Shown: positions 7,833 through 16,826, numbered from the stretch's first letter. The stretch: 26,792 nucleotides of DNA from Desulfuromonadales bacterium (GCA_029859485.1 JAOUDB010000007.1:1-26792), one strand, 5' to 3'. Notes: a model not told the origin generated them from the sequence alone. A program made the numbers and translations.

Positions 7833-10508
7833 ATGCCAAAACAGCCCAAGCGGCTTTTTCTGATTGATGGCTCAAGCTATATCTACCGTGCCTATTACGC
7901 TATTCGTCACCTCTCCAATTCACAGGGGATGGCGACCAACGCTATCTACGGTTTCACCAATATGCTGCTCAAGGTGATTCGAGAATCACAACCTGATCAG
8001 CTGGCTGTGATCTATGACAGCAAGGGGCCGACCTTCCGTAAGGATCTTTACCCGGAATACAAGGCGAACCGCTCGGCGATGCCGGAAGACCTGGTGCCGC
8101 AGATCCCGTATATCAAGAGGGTGGTTGAGGCCTTTAATCTCCCTGGAATCGAAAAGGCCGGCTACGAGGCAGACGATATCATCGCGACTCTGGCTAGCAA
8201 GTTCGCTGCCAAGGGAATGGAGGTGACCGTTGTAACAGGTGATAAGGACTTGATGCAGATCGTCAGTGATCGAGTCTGTCTGCTCGATACCATGAAGGAC
8301 CAGGTCTCTGGTCCGGCAGAAGTCTTTAAGCGCTTCGGTGGTGCCGATAAGGTTGTGGAAGTGCAGGCTCTGGCGGGAGACAGTTCTGATAATGTTCCCG
8401 GCGTTCCAGGGATCGGTGAGAAAACGGCGAAAGCTCTGATCGATGAATTCGGCGATGTCGAGACACTCTTGGCCAGTCTTGATCAGCTGAAAGGCAAGCG
8501 TCGGGAAAACCTGGAGAATTTTGCCGACCAGGCCCGTCTGTCGAAGCAGTTGGTAACTCTGATTACTGATCTCGATCTGGATGTCGATGATGACGCCTTT
8601 GTCATGGCAGAACCAAACCGGAAGGCATTGACCGAACTCTTTAAAGAGTGTGAGTTCCACAAGTTATTGCAAGAATTCTCTGATGACTCACGTGCCAGTG
8701 CCAAGGAGGCTAGCTACCGGGCCGTTTTAAATGAAGGGGCTCTGGCGGAGATGGTTGCTGCCCTGGAGGCGTCGGAGCGTTTTGCGTTTGATACCGAGAC
8801 CACCGGCTTGGATCCGTTGCGAGCCGACCTGGTCGGGCTCTCTTTCGCAGTGACTGCGGGGGAGGCGTGGTATGTGCCGGTCAGTCACCGTTATCTTGGC
8901 GTGCCGGAACAGCTGCCTCTCGATAAGGTGCTCGCGTCCGTTGGCCCGTTGTTGGGCTCTGCCAAGCATTTAAAGATCGGCCAGAATCTGAAGTACGACA
9001 TCCTAGTGATGGGACGGGTGGGTGTCGCAGTGACGGAACCCCTCTTCGACACCATGCTGGCCAGCTACCTGGCCAATTCAGCGGCTCAGTCCCATGGCAT
9101 GGACAGCCTTGCTACTGAGCTGCTTGATTATCGCACCATCCCTTACAGCGAAGTTGCCGGTAGCGGCAAGAAGAAGATCTGTTTCGATGAAGTAGAGGTC
9201 GAAAAGGCAACGGTCTACGCTGCAGAAGATGCCGACATCACTTTACGGCTCTACGAAAAACTTCTGCCGATGATTGCCGAGCAGGGGCAGCAGGAGCTTT
9301 TTGATGATGTTGAGATGGCACTGCTGCCGATCCTGGTCAAGATGGAGCAGACTGGGATTCGTATCGATGCTGAACTGTTGAATGGGCTTTCGGCAGACAT
9401 GGAGAAGAAGCTTGCTGCACTCGAAATCGAGATCCATGGCTTGGCGGGGACTACTTTTAACATCGGCTCGCCAAAACAGCTTGGTGAAGTTCTTTTTGAA
9501 CGCCTCGGCTTGGCAAAGGGCAAGAAAACCAAGACCGGCTGGTCGACCGATGTCGAGGTGTTAAGCAAGCTGGCCGAGGAACATGAGATCGCCGAGAAAA
9601 TCCTTGATTATCGTTCCCTGTCCAAGTTGAAGGGGACCTATACCGACGCCTTGCCAAAGCTGATTCATCCAGACACCGGGCGTATCCACAGTAGCTTCAA
9701 CCAGGCGGTGACTGCCACGGGCAGGCTCTCTTCAAGTGACCCCAACTTGCAGAATATCCCGATTCGGACAGAAGAAGGGCGGCGTATCCGGGAAGGTTTT
9801 ATCCCTTCTGAAGGTTGCCTTTTGCTCGCTGCCGACTATTCACAGGTCGAGCTGCGAATCCTGGCCCACATGGCTGATGAGCCGGCACTCAAAGAGGCCT
9901 TTGCCCGCGGCGAAGATATTCACCGTCGTACAGCCAGCGAGGTTCTCGGCCTCTTCCCGGAAATGGTCACCGACGAGCAACGTCGTCAAGCCAAGGCGAT
10001 CAACTTCGGCGTAATCTACGGGATGAGCGCCTTCGGTCTCGCCAAGCAGCTCGGTATCAGTCGCCGCGAAGCTCAGACCTTTATCGACACTTATTTTGAA
10101 CGTTATCCCGGTATCAGAACCTTCATGGACTCCTGCATCGCGGAAGCACGCGAAAAGATGTACGTGACAACTTTGCTAGGACGGCGCTGTGCAATTCCGG
10201 AGATCAACAGCAAGAATGGTGCAGTACGCGGCTATGCCGAGCGTAACGCGATCAACTACCCGGTGCAGGGCTCAGCCGCCGACATCATCAAGGTTGCTAT
10301 GGTGCGTATCGCGCACCGCCTCGTCAGGGAAGGGCTTGAAACACGCATGCTGCTCCAGGTTCATGACGAACTGGTTTTTGATGTGCCTGAAGGGGAACTT
10401 GAAAACGTCACGGCTCTTGTGACTGAAGAGATGGAAGGCGCGGTTGATGTCAGCGTGCCTCTTCTGGTAGAGGTCGGACACGGGCACAACTGGCGCGAAG
10501 CTCACTAA
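7833..10508 (+). CDS. polA: DNA polymerase I
   Basis: Fills gaps, removes RNA primers and takes part in excision repair. The 891-residue protein has all three domains. The 5'-3' nuclease (about 1-290) begins RLFLIDGSSYIYRAYYA. The 3'-5' exonuclease has intact motifs: FDTETTGLD near residue 320, GQNLKYD, and YAAEDAD. The polymerase has motif A (DYSQVELRILAH, near 668), motif B (RRQAKAINFGVIYG) and motif C (VHDELVFD, near 843). Proofreading should therefore be active. I chose the ATG at 7833 because it aligns with the family N-terminus and has GGAG 9 nt upstream. In-frame ATGs at 7722, 7779, 7797 and 7818 would add unrelated residues. Confidence 0.97.
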   Translation: MPKQPKRLFLIDGSSYIYRAYYAIRHLSNSQGMATNAIYGFTNMLLKVIRESQPDQLAVIYDSKGPTFRKDLYPEYKANRSAMPEDLVPQIPYIKRVVEAFNLPGIEKAGYEADDIIATLASKFAAKGMEVTVVTGDKDLMQIVSDRVCLLDTMKDQVSGPAEVFKRFGGADKVVEVQALAGDSSDNVPGVPGIGEKTAKALIDEFGDVETLLASLDQLKGKRRENLENFADQARLSKQLVTLITDLDLDVDDDAFVMAEPNRKALTELFKECEFHKLLQEFSDDSRASAKEASYRAVLNEGALAEMVAALEASERFAFDTETTGLDPLRADLVGLSFAVTAGEAWYVPVSHRYLGVPEQLPLDKVLASVGPLLGSAKHLKIGQNLKYDILVMGRVGVAVTEPLFDTMLASYLANSAAQSHGMDSLATELLDYRTIPYSEVAGSGKKKICFDEVEVEKATVYAAEDADITLRLYEKLLPMIAEQGQQELFDDVEMALLPILVKMEQTGIRIDAELLNGLSADMEKKLAALEIEIHGLAGTTFNIGSPKQLGEVLFERLGLAKGKKTKTGWSTDVEVLSKLAEEHEIAEKILDYRSLSKLKGTYTDALPKLIHPDTGRIHSSFNQAVTATGRLSSSDPNLQNIPIRTEEGRRIREGFIPSEGCLLLAADYSQVELRILAHMADEPALKEAFARGEDIHRRTASEVLGLFPEMVTDEQRRQAKAINFGVIYGMSAFGLAKQLGISRREAQTFIDTYFERYPGIRTFMDSCIAEAREKMYVTTLLGRRCAIPEINSKNGAVRGYAERNAINYPVQGSAADIIKVAMVRIAHRLVREGLETRMLLQVHDELVFDVPEGELENVTALVTEEMEGAVDVSVPLLVEVGHGHNWREAH

Positions 10509-10577
10509 ACTTTAGTTGCGTACTTGACAAATATATGAATAATAGTGATGCTTTACGGCATCTTGCATATTGATAAT

Positions 10578-10591
10578 TGTGATTGATCACA
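10578..10591. promoter_or_regulatory. 14-bp palindrome TGTGAT-TG-ATCACA (candidate Crp/Fnr-type operator)
   Basis: Perfect 6-bp arms around a 2-bp centre, 8 nt upstream of the Shine-Dalgarno of the outer-membrane protein gene. The half-site TGTGA...TCACA resembles Crp/Fnr-superfamily sites, but the spacing is 4 bp instead of the 6 bp of E. coli CRP. A possible -10 box, GATAAT (10572-10577), touches it, so a bound protein would block or modulate initiation. Confidence 0.4.
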
Positions 10592-10609
10592 CATAAATAG
10601 GGAGGATGG

Positions 10610-11545
10610 ATGATGAAGAACCTGCGTATCGTATTGAGTGCCTTGGTTGCAGTCACACTCTTTTCCGGATCGGCTTTTGCTTTAGGCCAGCCGAATGTAA
10701 ATCTCGGCTTTACGAGTTTTCTCGATGGTGCTCCGCCAGCAGGTCCCGGGTTGTACCTGTCAGAATACCTGCAGTATTATACGGCAGACCAAATCAACGA
10801 TGAGTCGGGAGACAAAATCGACCCCTTTGAGGGTGTTGATGTTTGGGTGCTGATGAACCAGCTCATTTATCAATCTGACCAACCGATTCTATTTGGCGGC
10901 AAGTGGGGTCTTAACGCTATGCTGCCTATTGTGTCGATTGACGCAGATGTTTTGCCTGACAATGGTAGTGGACTTGGCGACTTGCTGATTGGTCCTTATC
11001 TGCAGTGGGATCCAATCATGGGGGCCAATGGTCCGTTGATGGTCAATCGCATAGAATTGCAGACTATTTTCCCGACAGGCAAGTATGACAGTGATGATTT
11101 GCTCAACCCGGGCAGCAACCATTTTTCATTCAATCCTTATTGGTCTGCAACTGTTTTCCTAGGTCCCAAGGCCACAGTGTCATGGCGACTGCACTATCTC
11201 TGGAATGGTGAGAATGATGACTTTTCTTTTGGAGGGGCGTTACCCAGCGATGTTGATCTTGAACCTGGCGATGCGGTGCATGCCAACTTTTCAGCCGCTT
11301 ACGAAGTCTTGCCAAAGCAGCTGCGCCTAGGCCTCAATGGCTACTGGTTCGACCAGATCAGTGACACTAAGGTGGATGGCGATAAAGACAAGTCTCTCGA
11401 AGAAAAGGTTTTTGCCATCGGACCAGGTGCTGTTTGGCACTTCTCCCAGGATACGCATCTTTTTGTGAATGCATACTTTGAAACTGACGCAGAAAGCCGC
11501 CCGGAAGGTGAGCGTTACAATTTGCGCTTTGTTCACCATTTCTAG
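10610..11545 (+). CDS. outer-membrane beta-barrel protein, transporter (phenol MetA/SphA-like) family
   Basis: A 311-residue exported protein. The first 25 or so residues form a signal peptide (MMKNLRIVLSALVAV..., cleavage likely after SAFA). The mature part shows alternating amphipathic strands, many aromatic residues and the C-terminal phenylalanine (RFVHHF) recognised by the BAM insertion machinery. Strand text such as WSATVFLGPKATVSWRLHYLW fits the PF13557-type 'transporter' family, named from the meta-pathway phenol-degradation cluster. Actual substrates are rarely known. The start could be either of two consecutive ATGs (10610 or 10613); GGAGG lies 4 or 7 nt upstream. It stands alone between polA and a terminator, with a palindrome just before the ribosome site. 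Confidence 0.8.
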   Translation: MMKNLRIVLSALVAVTLFSGSAFALGQPNVNLGFTSFLDGAPPAGPGLYLSEYLQYYTADQINDESGDKIDPFEGVDVWVLMNQLIYQSDQPILFGGKWGLNAMLPIVSIDADVLPDNGSGLGDLLIGPYLQWDPIMGANGPLMVNRIELQTIFPTGKYDSDDLLNPGSNHFSFNPYWSATVFLGPKATVSWRLHYLWNGENDDFSFGGALPSDVDLEPGDAVHANFSAAYEVLPKQLRLGLNGYWFDQISDTKVDGDKDKSLEEKVFAIGPGAVWHFSQDTHLFVNAYFETDAESRPEGERYNLRFVHHF

Positions 11546-11570
11546 GGCCAGAACACTTCTGTTAATTATG

Positions 11571-11600
11571 AAAGGCTACCCTGAACCGGGTGGCCTTTTC
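11571..11600 (+). terminator. Rho-independent terminator after the outer-membrane protein gene
   Basis: A 10-bp stem AAGGCTACCC / GGGTGGCCTT with one G-U pair and a 6-nt loop, followed by a short T-run. It begins 26 bp after the stop codon. Confidence 0.8.
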
Positions 11601-11703
11601 TCTTGAGGGCAGTTTCACAATGCGTTTTGCTGCTGTAGCCTTGCTATAAGGTTTTAAACGTGGCATGATGCCCGCCCTCTTGGAGAGTTACGGGACATTA
11701 TTG

Positions 11704-11967
11704 ATGGTAAAAGAGAACGATTACGTCGCCATATTCCACTCGATTCATCGGGTTCTCAAGGCTGAGAAAACCCTCAAGCAGGAGCAGCAGGATTTTTTGC
11801 TGATTCCTGTGCCTCGACAGCTGACTTCTGATTGCGGGTTGGCTCTGCGCTTTTCGCCCGAGGTTAAAGATGGTCTGTTGTCAATCCTTGAAGAGTCAGA
11901 CCTGTCTCCAGCGGAAATGTATCAACGCAGCGACGGTGCGTATTTAGACGTTTCCAGCCTGCTGTAA
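11704..11967 (+). CDS. DUF3343 protein (putative Se/S carrier-like)
   Basis: An 87-residue cytosolic protein starting MVKENDYVAIFHSIHRVLKAEK. The opening strand and helix, then FLLIPVPRQLTSDCGLALRF, are characteristic of DUF3343. The conserved Cys-Gly (SDCGLAL) is the feature for which the family has been described as putative selenium/sulfur carrier-like. No biochemical role is proven. I chose the ATG at 11704 because family members begin close to this point; an ATG at 11665 would add 13 residues, and neither start has a strong ribosome site. It lies between the terminator at 11571 and the ffh promoter, so it is probably transcribed separately from both neighbours. Confidence 0.75.
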   Translation: MVKENDYVAIFHSIHRVLKAEKTLKQEQQDFLLIPVPRQLTSDCGLALRFSPEVKDGLLSILEESDLSPAEMYQRSDGAYLDVSSLL

Positions 11968-12004
11968 CCCTCTGCAAACGAGACTTGCTCAGACCTGATT
12001 TCAC

Positions 12005-12034
12005 TTGACAAAGTCCGCGCAGTTTAACTAAAGT
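12005..12034 (+). promoter_or_regulatory. promoter of the ffh-rpsP operon
   Basis: A consensus TTGACA (12005-12010), an 18-bp spacer and TAAAGT (12029-12034). It lies about 35 bp before the ffh start codon, in the gap after the DUF3343 gene. Confidence 0.55.
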
Positions 12035-12070
12035 GCTCCCTTTGCTTTCCGGCAATAAACTGATAACTGT

Positions 12071-13420
12071 ATGTTTGATAACCTGACAGAAAAATTTGAT
12101 GCTGTATTCAAGCAGCTTCGCGGCCGTGGTCGTCTGACTGAAGACAACATTCAGCAGGCAATGCGTGAGGTTCGCTTGGCTCTGTTGGAAGCAGACGTTA
12201 ACTTCAAGGTGGTCAAAGACTTCGTGGCTGCGGTGCGTGAACGTGCTGTTGGTCATGATGTTTTGCAAAGTTTGACCCCGGGTCAGCAAGTGGTCCAGAT
12301 CGTTCGTGATGAACTGGGCTTGCTGATGGGAGGCAGTGAGGACAACCAGCTGAATCTGGCTGCCCGCCCGCCCGTTCCGATTATGCTTTGCGGTTTGCAG
12401 GGGGCGGGTAAAACCACCACCTGTGGCAAGTTGGCGCTCAAATTGCGCCAGGAAAAGCGTAACCCCTTGATGGTTCCTGCCGACGTTTATCGTCCGGCAG
12501 CGATTGAACAGCTTAAAACCCTCGGCCGCCAGATCGATATTCCGGTTTTCGACAGCAGTGCTGATCAGGATCCGGTTGAGATCTGCCTGTTGGCACGTGA
12601 GTTTGCCGACCGCCAGGGTTACGATACACTGATACTTGATACCGCCGGTCGTTTGCACGTTGACGACACCCTGATGCAGGAATTGGAGCGGATTCGCGAC
12701 GACCTGCAACCGCAGGAGATTCTGCTCGTGGCGGACGCCATGACAGGGCAGGATGCAGTTAATGTGGCCAGCTCTTTTAATGAGCGCCTCGACCTGACCG
12801 GTGTTATTCTGACCAAGCTCGATGGCGATGCCCGCGGTGGCGCTGCGCTGTCGATTCGTGCCGTCACCGGTAAGCCGATCAAGTTTGTCGGTATGGGCGA
12901 AAAGCTCGATGCTCTGGAAACCTTTCATCCTGAAAGGATGGCGCAACGGATTCTCGGTATGGGGGATGTGCTCTCCCTGATCGAAAAAGCCGAAGCGGCC
13001 ATCGATAAGGATGACGCTGCCAATATGGAAAAACGTCTCCGTGAGGATGGGTTTACCCTGGAGACTTTCAAAGAACAGCTACAGTCAATTAAAAAAATGG
13101 GCTCGATGGAATCAATGCTTTCTATGATTCCCGGAGCCGGCAAAGCTCTCAAGAAAATGAAGGGCATGCAGCTTCCTGATGACGAGATGAAAAAGATTGA
13201 GGCGATCATCGATTCGATGACTCGCAAGGAACGACAAAACCATAAGATCATCAATGGTTCCAGACGTTTGCGCATTGCTAATGGTAGCGGTACCCGCGTG
13301 CAGGATGTTAATCAACTGCTCAAGCGTTTTACCGAGGCCCAGAAGATGATGAAGAAAATGCAGAAGATGGGTCCCAAAGGCCTGCGCGGTATGATGGGTC
13401 CTGGTGGCATGCCCATGTAA
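12071..13420 (+). CDS. ffh: signal recognition particle protein Ffh (SRP54)
   Basis: The GTPase that, with 4.5S RNA, binds signal sequences on ribosomes and delivers them to the receptor FtsY at the membrane. The 449-residue protein has the N domain (1-90) and a G domain with P-loop GLQGAGKT (108-115), DTAGR (190-194) and TKLDGDARGG. The C-terminal M domain is methionine-rich and ends MMKKMQKMGPKGLRGMMGPGG. The ATG has no obvious Shine-Dalgarno (upstream text GATAACTGT), so initiation may depend on a short or weakly structured leader. It leads the conserved translation block; rpsP follows after 106 bp. Confidence 0.97.
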   Translation: MFDNLTEKFDAVFKQLRGRGRLTEDNIQQAMREVRLALLEADVNFKVVKDFVAAVRERAVGHDVLQSLTPGQQVVQIVRDELGLLMGGSEDNQLNLAARPPVPIMLCGLQGAGKTTTCGKLALKLRQEKRNPLMVPADVYRPAAIEQLKTLGRQIDIPVFDSSADQDPVEICLLAREFADRQGYDTLILDTAGRLHVDDTLMQELERIRDDLQPQEILLVADAMTGQDAVNVASSFNERLDLTGVILTKLDGDARGGAALSIRAVTGKPIKFVGMGEKLDALETFHPERMAQRILGMGDVLSLIEKAEAAIDKDDAANMEKRLREDGFTLETFKEQLQSIKKMGSMESMLSMIPGAGKALKKMKGMQLPDDEMKKIEAIIDSMTRKERQNHKIINGSRRLRIANGSGTRVQDVNQLLKRFTEAQKMMKKMQKMGPKGLRGMMGPGGMPM

Positions 13421-13526
13421 AGTTTTACCCGGCCCGTATCGGGTTGCATGATAGACAGACAGAGATATAACTAGGGGATACCCCCGATAATAAAGATGAG
13501 CGACAAGCTCAGGAGGAAAGAAGTCG

Positions 13527-13787
13527 ATGGCAGTAAAAATCAGACTGGCCCGTGGCGGCGCCAAGAAGAAACCTTTTTATCAGATTGTTGTAGCAGACGA
13601 GCGGTTCCCCCGCGACGGTCGCTTTATCGAAAAGTTGGGGCAGTACGATCCGAAGCAGGATCCCCCAATGGTTAATATCGTTGAAGACAAAACCCTTGAG
13701 TGGTTGAACAAAGGTGCTCAGCCTACTGATACGGTTCGTCAACTGCTGCGTAAGCAGGGAATTTGGGCCAAGTACAAGCAGGCTTAA
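13527..13787 (+). CDS. rpsP: 30S ribosomal protein S16
   Basis: A small-subunit assembly protein of 86 residues, the usual length. The N-terminus [24 protein letters not shown] is diagnostic. A strong AGGAGG lies 10 nt upstream. The 106-bp gap after ffh contains short GC hairpins (for example ACCCG...CGGGT) but no T-run, so read-through from ffh is likely. Confidence 0.98.
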   Translation: MAVKIRLARGGAKKKPFYQIVVADERFPRDGRFIEKLGQYDPKQDPPMVNIVEDKTLEWLNKGAQPTDTVRQLLRKQGIWAKYKQA

Positions 13788-13847
13788 GATCCTGAGCTTT
13801 TGCGGCACCCGCAACAGGACTTCCCTGTTGTCTAAAGGATGGTCGCC

Positions 13848-14081
13848 ATGAAAGAGCTCATCGAATTCATCGCCAAAGCTCTGGTGGATAACCCTGAAGC
13901 GATCTCCATCAGTGAAGATGAAGACGCCGATGGAACAATTCTCGTGAAGTTGGCTGCGGCCCAGGAAGATATGGGGCGCATCATTGGCAAGCAGGGGCGC
14001 ACGGCTAAAGCCATGCGCACCCTCCTCAATGCCAAGGCCACCCGCGAGAACAAAAGGGCTGTTCTACAGATTCTCGAGTAA
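13848..14081 (+). CDS. khpA: KH-domain RNA-binding protein KhpA
   Basis: A 77-residue protein that is essentially one KH domain. The GxxG loop lies in RIIGKQGRTAKAMRTLL and the N-terminus is MKELIEFIAKALVDNP. In other bacteria KhpA forms a dimer with KhpB and binds many RNAs, affecting cell division and RNA stability. I chose the ATG at 13848, with AAGGA 8 nt upstream, over the ATG three codons earlier, which sits directly on that ribosome site. It lies between rpsP and rimM, the normal location in this phylum. A 7-bp hairpin (13812-13830) precedes it without a T-run. Confidence 0.92.
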   Translation: MKELIEFIAKALVDNPEAISISEDEDADGTILVKLAAAQEDMGRIIGKQGRTAKAMRTLLNAKATRENKRAVLQILE

Positions 14082-14128
14082 GGATGGCTTTGCCATCTCC
14101 TGGTGTTTTTTTTGAGAGTGTATAGTGG

Positions 14129-14665
14129 ATGATGGATGTCAAGCCTGAGGATCTCCTCGAAGTGGGTGTCGTAATCGGCATTCACGGCTTACGCGGGGAT
14201 GTTAAGATTCGACCATTGCCGACAGGAGATCTGGCTTTGCCAGGTGCCCGTGAAGTTTATCTAAAGGACAGTCGCGACTTCCTTGTTGCTTACAAAACTG
14301 TCCGTTCTTCCAAACATAAACAGAATGTTCTGTTACGCCTTGCCGGGATGGAAAATCTGGCCGCAGCAGAATCTTTGCTTGGTGCCTCGATCTGGATGGC
14401 CAAGGCAGACCTTCCTGAACTGGATGATGAGCAATACTATTGGTCCGATCTCGAGGGTCTGGAAGTGGTTGATCAGCAGCAGGGCGTGCTCGGCCGCGTG
14501 GTTGGAATGTTTGCGACCGCGGCCCACGACATCCTCGAGGTTGATAGCCCTGCTGGTGAAATTCTGATTCCGGCGATTGAGCCTTTTCTGGTGCGGGTTG
14601 ACCGGGACGCCAAACAACTGCACGTTAACCTCCCCGAAGGGCTTGTCCCGGAGGCGGACCAATAA
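14129..14665 (+). CDS. rimM: ribosome maturation factor RimM
   Basis: Binds S19 and helps mature the head of the 30S subunit. The 178-residue protein shows the N-terminal beta-barrel signature [20 protein letters not shown] and the C-terminal PRC-type barrel with [11 protein letters not shown] and [14 protein letters not shown]. Two consecutive ATGs (14129, 14132) are possible starts, and the ribosome site is weak. Its stop is 7 bp from the trmD start, which suggests coupled translation. A small hairpin with a T8 run lies between khpA and rimM. Confidence 0.96.
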   Translation: MMDVKPEDLLEVGVVIGIHGLRGDVKIRPLPTGDLALPGAREVYLKDSRDFLVAYKTVRSSKHKQNVLLRLAGMENLAAAESLLGASIWMAKADLPELDDEQYYWSDLEGLEVVDQQQGVLGRVVGMFATAAHDILEVDSPAGEILIPAIEPFLVRVDRDAKQLHVNLPEGLVPEADQ

Positions 14666-14672
14666 ACTCCCC

Positions 14673-15413
14673 ATGATATTTGATATCCTGACGATCTTTC
14701 CCGATATGCTCGAAGGCCCGTTAACCGCGAGCATTCTTGGCAAGGCTGCTGATAAAGGCCTGATCGAGATCAATCTGCACAACTTGCGTGACTGGGCGGA
14801 AGGTAAGCACAAGGTGACCGACGACACCCCTTATGGAGGTGGTGACGGCATGGTCATGAAGGTTGAGCCGGTTGCTGCGGCACTCTCTGAACTCAGAGAG
14901 AAGAGACCGGCATCGAGGGTTCTGCTCATGTCGCCTCAGGGGAAAACCTTTCAGCAAGCTGACGCGGAACGGTTTAGCCAGGAAGCTGGACTGGTTTTTG
15001 TTTGCGGTCGCTACGAAGGGTTTGATGAACGTATAAGGTCACTGGTTGACGAAGAAATCTCGCTGGGTGATTTCGTTCTGACCGGTGGCGAGCTGGCTGC
15101 TGCGACCATCCTTGATGCCACAGCGCGCCTGCTACCCGGTGTCCTTGGTGCTGCTGGTAGTGCCCAGGGAGACAGTTTCAGTGATGGACTTCTGGAGTAT
15201 CCCCAATACACGCGGCCAGCTGAGTTCAAGGGCGTGCGTGTGCCGGAGGTTCTTGCCTCGGGGAATCATCAGTTGATTGCCAACTGGCGTCGACGTGAGC
15301 AATTACGACGCACTCTGGAGCGCCGGCCGGAACTTCTCGAATCAGCCCCTCTGAGCAAAGAGGATCTCCTGTACCTTGATGAGTTGCGTGCTGCATTGGA
15401 GCAGGAACAGTGA
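14673..15413 (+). CDS. trmD: tRNA (guanine-N1)-methyltransferase TrmD
   Basis: Methylates G37 next to the anticodon of tRNAs reading CNN codons, which prevents frameshifting. It is a SPOUT-fold knotted dimer. Family motifs are clear: [12 protein letters not shown] at the N-terminus, [21 protein letters not shown], the knot region [12 protein letters not shown] and [14 protein letters not shown]. The true start is the ATG at 14673 (246 residues), where the family begins [10 protein letters not shown]; a longer frame from 14577 would overlap rimM. There is no close Shine-Dalgarno, consistent with translational coupling to rimM. Confidence 0.97.
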   Translation: MIFDILTIFPDMLEGPLTASILGKAADKGLIEINLHNLRDWAEGKHKVTDDTPYGGGDGMVMKVEPVAAALSELREKRPASRVLLMSPQGKTFQQADAERFSQEAGLVFVCGRYEGFDERIRSLVDEEISLGDFVLTGGELAAATILDATARLLPGVLGAAGSAQGDSFSDGLLEYPQYTRPAEFKGVRVPEVLASGNHQLIANWRRREQLRRTLERRPELLESAPLSKEDLLYLDELRAALEQEQ

Positions 15414-15985
15414 TCTTTAAGCCAATGGCCATCGCCCTGGTCCATCACCCTGTTCTCGATCGACGTGGGGATGTGGTCACCTCGGCTGTTACCAACCTCG
15501 ATATCCATGATCTGGCCCGCCTGGCAACAACCTACAACCTTTCACGTTATTACCTTGTCACCCCGGCGGCGGAACAACAGTTGCTCGCCTCACGCATTAT
15601 TGGCCACTGGCAGAAAGGTGCCGGCGCTAGCTATAACCCGGATCGTTGTCAGGCTCTCGACTGCCTGCAGGTCGTGAACAGCTTTGATGACGCTCTCGCA
15701 GACTGGCGTTCTCTGGTCGGCTCAGAAGGCCTTGCGATGCTGACTGGTGCCAGTCACCAGGAGGGCGTTGATTACCCCCAGGCTCAAAACCTTGCAGCAG
15801 AGAGGCCGTTGCTGCTGGTCTTTGGTACCGGGCACGGTCTGGCTCCAGAGCTCTATGCGCCCGAGCGTCCTTGCCTCGCGCCGGTGCGGGCCGGGCAATA
15901 CAATCACCTCTCGGTACGTACCGCTGCCGCCATCATGCTTGATCGCTTGATTGGAGAGCAGGGGGACGTTCTGCCGCTTTTCTAG
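15410..15985 (+). CDS. SPOUT-type RNA methyltransferase (PF09936-like)
   Basis: A 191-residue protein in the position of the 'RNA methyltransferase' that follows trmD in Geobacter-like genomes. Features are [30 protein letters not shown] near the N-terminus, then [15 protein letters not shown] and [17 protein letters not shown]. The last pattern is like the SAM-binding knot of SPOUT enzymes. The RNA target is unknown. It starts with GTG at 15410, overlapping the trmD stop by 4 nt (GTGA) with GGAG 8 nt upstream. An ATG at 15425 is the alternative. The overlap indicates co-translation with trmD. Confidence 0.85.
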   Translation: MIFKPMAIALVHHPVLDRRGDVVTSAVTNLDIHDLARLATTYNLSRYYLVTPAAEQQLLASRIIGHWQKGAGASYNPDRCQALDCLQVVNSFDDALADWRSLVGSEGLAMLTGASHQEGVDYPQAQNLAAERPLLLVFGTGHGLAPELYAPERPCLAPVRAGQYNHLSVRTAAAIMLDRLIGEQGDVLPLF

Positions 15986-16062
15986 AGTCCCTCGATACTT
16001 CTTCAGACGTGCATTTTGGGCCCGATTAGATATACTAGCACTGTTGATAAGAGGAGGTTGCC

Positions 16063-16692
16063 ATGATTCGATTTGTTTTTCTTTTTGCCCTTGCCATGAG
16101 TTTGTTGCTTTTACCCGCCACCGCGGCCGAGATAGTGATCTCTGAAGATCTGCTTGTTGAGATACCTCTCAGCGAAGGTTGGGCTTTGCACCTGGAGCCA
16201 CCCGAGGCTCTGGTTAAAGAGATGGCTGGTCATGTGGCCCATGAGCCTGCAGCGGCCAATGCTTCTGCCGCACAGATTGAGAAGGTGACTCGCAAGCGCA
16301 TGGCGGCCAATGAAGCGTTCGTCTATCATGCTGCAAGCGGGGCTCATCTTGATATAGATTTCAGCCCTCTCGAACAGGGTGCGTCGGCTCCGAGCACGAA
16401 GACCCTGCAGACCTCGGCGGAGTATGCCGCGCAGAGCTTGGAAGGTGAGGAAGATGTCAGCAATGTTGTCTGGGAAGTCATCCCGGTCAAGATTCGAGGT
16501 GCAAGAGAAGCCTTCCAGCTTGTGGCCGATTACCAGCAGCATGATCTCCCTGTGAAGTTCGTCGGCACGATTGGTTATGTGGAGGGTTATTGGTTCTTCC
16601 TTTATTTTACGGACCCTGGGCAGAGCCCTGAAGTCTTCGAACAGATGCAGCAAATGTTGGGAAAACTGGTTGTTCGCCATTCTGATCACTGA
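16063..16692 (+). CDS. exported protein of unknown function in the trmD-rplS interval
   Basis: A 209-residue protein with a clear signal peptide (MIRFVFLFALAMSLLLLPATAA, cleavage likely before EIVIS). There is no lipobox cysteine, and no cysteine at all in the mature part, so it should be a soluble periplasmic or secreted protein. The mature region has an acidic N-terminal strand segment, a helical middle (AANASAAQIEKVTRKRMAAN) and a C-terminal half with alternating strands and aromatic text (GYVEGYWFFLYFTDPGQ) that may form an alpha/beta fold. I do not recognise a family. GAGGAGG lies 5 nt before the ATG. A TATACT-like -10 at 16031-16036 may give it its own promoter. Confidence 0.75.
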   Translation: MIRFVFLFALAMSLLLLPATAAEIVISEDLLVEIPLSEGWALHLEPPEALVKEMAGHVAHEPAAANASAAQIEKVTRKRMAANEAFVYHAASGAHLDIDFSPLEQGASAPSTKTLQTSAEYAAQSLEGEEDVSNVVWEVIPVKIRGAREAFQLVADYQQHDLPVKFVGTIGYVEGYWFFLYFTDPGQSPEVFEQMQQMLGKLVVRHSDH

Positions 16693-16796
16693 GTATTTTT
16701 GCCGTTCTATAGGTCGTAGCTAGAAGGTGTTTCCCATGACGTATGGGGTAGATTGGAAAAGATGACAATTGTTGCAGAAAATAATGACTTTTTGAC

Positions 16797-16826
16797 TTGA
16801 CTCTCTCACACCTCTTACGGTAAATA
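16797..16826 (+). promoter_or_regulatory. possible promoter of rplS
   Basis: TTGACT (16797-16802), an 18-bp spacer and TAAATA (16821-16826), in the 167-bp gap before rplS. The -10 box is weak. It would let L19 be made independently of the upstream exported-protein gene. Confidence 0.4.

Noticed and set aside
11864..12946. 360-codon open frame on the minus strand
   Set aside because: Lies opposite ffh, which has every SRP54 motif; the antisense translation shows no recognisable domain.
14577..14672. Longer trmD start inside rimM
   Set aside because: Family members begin [10 protein letters not shown] at 14673; the extension is rimM sequence in another frame.
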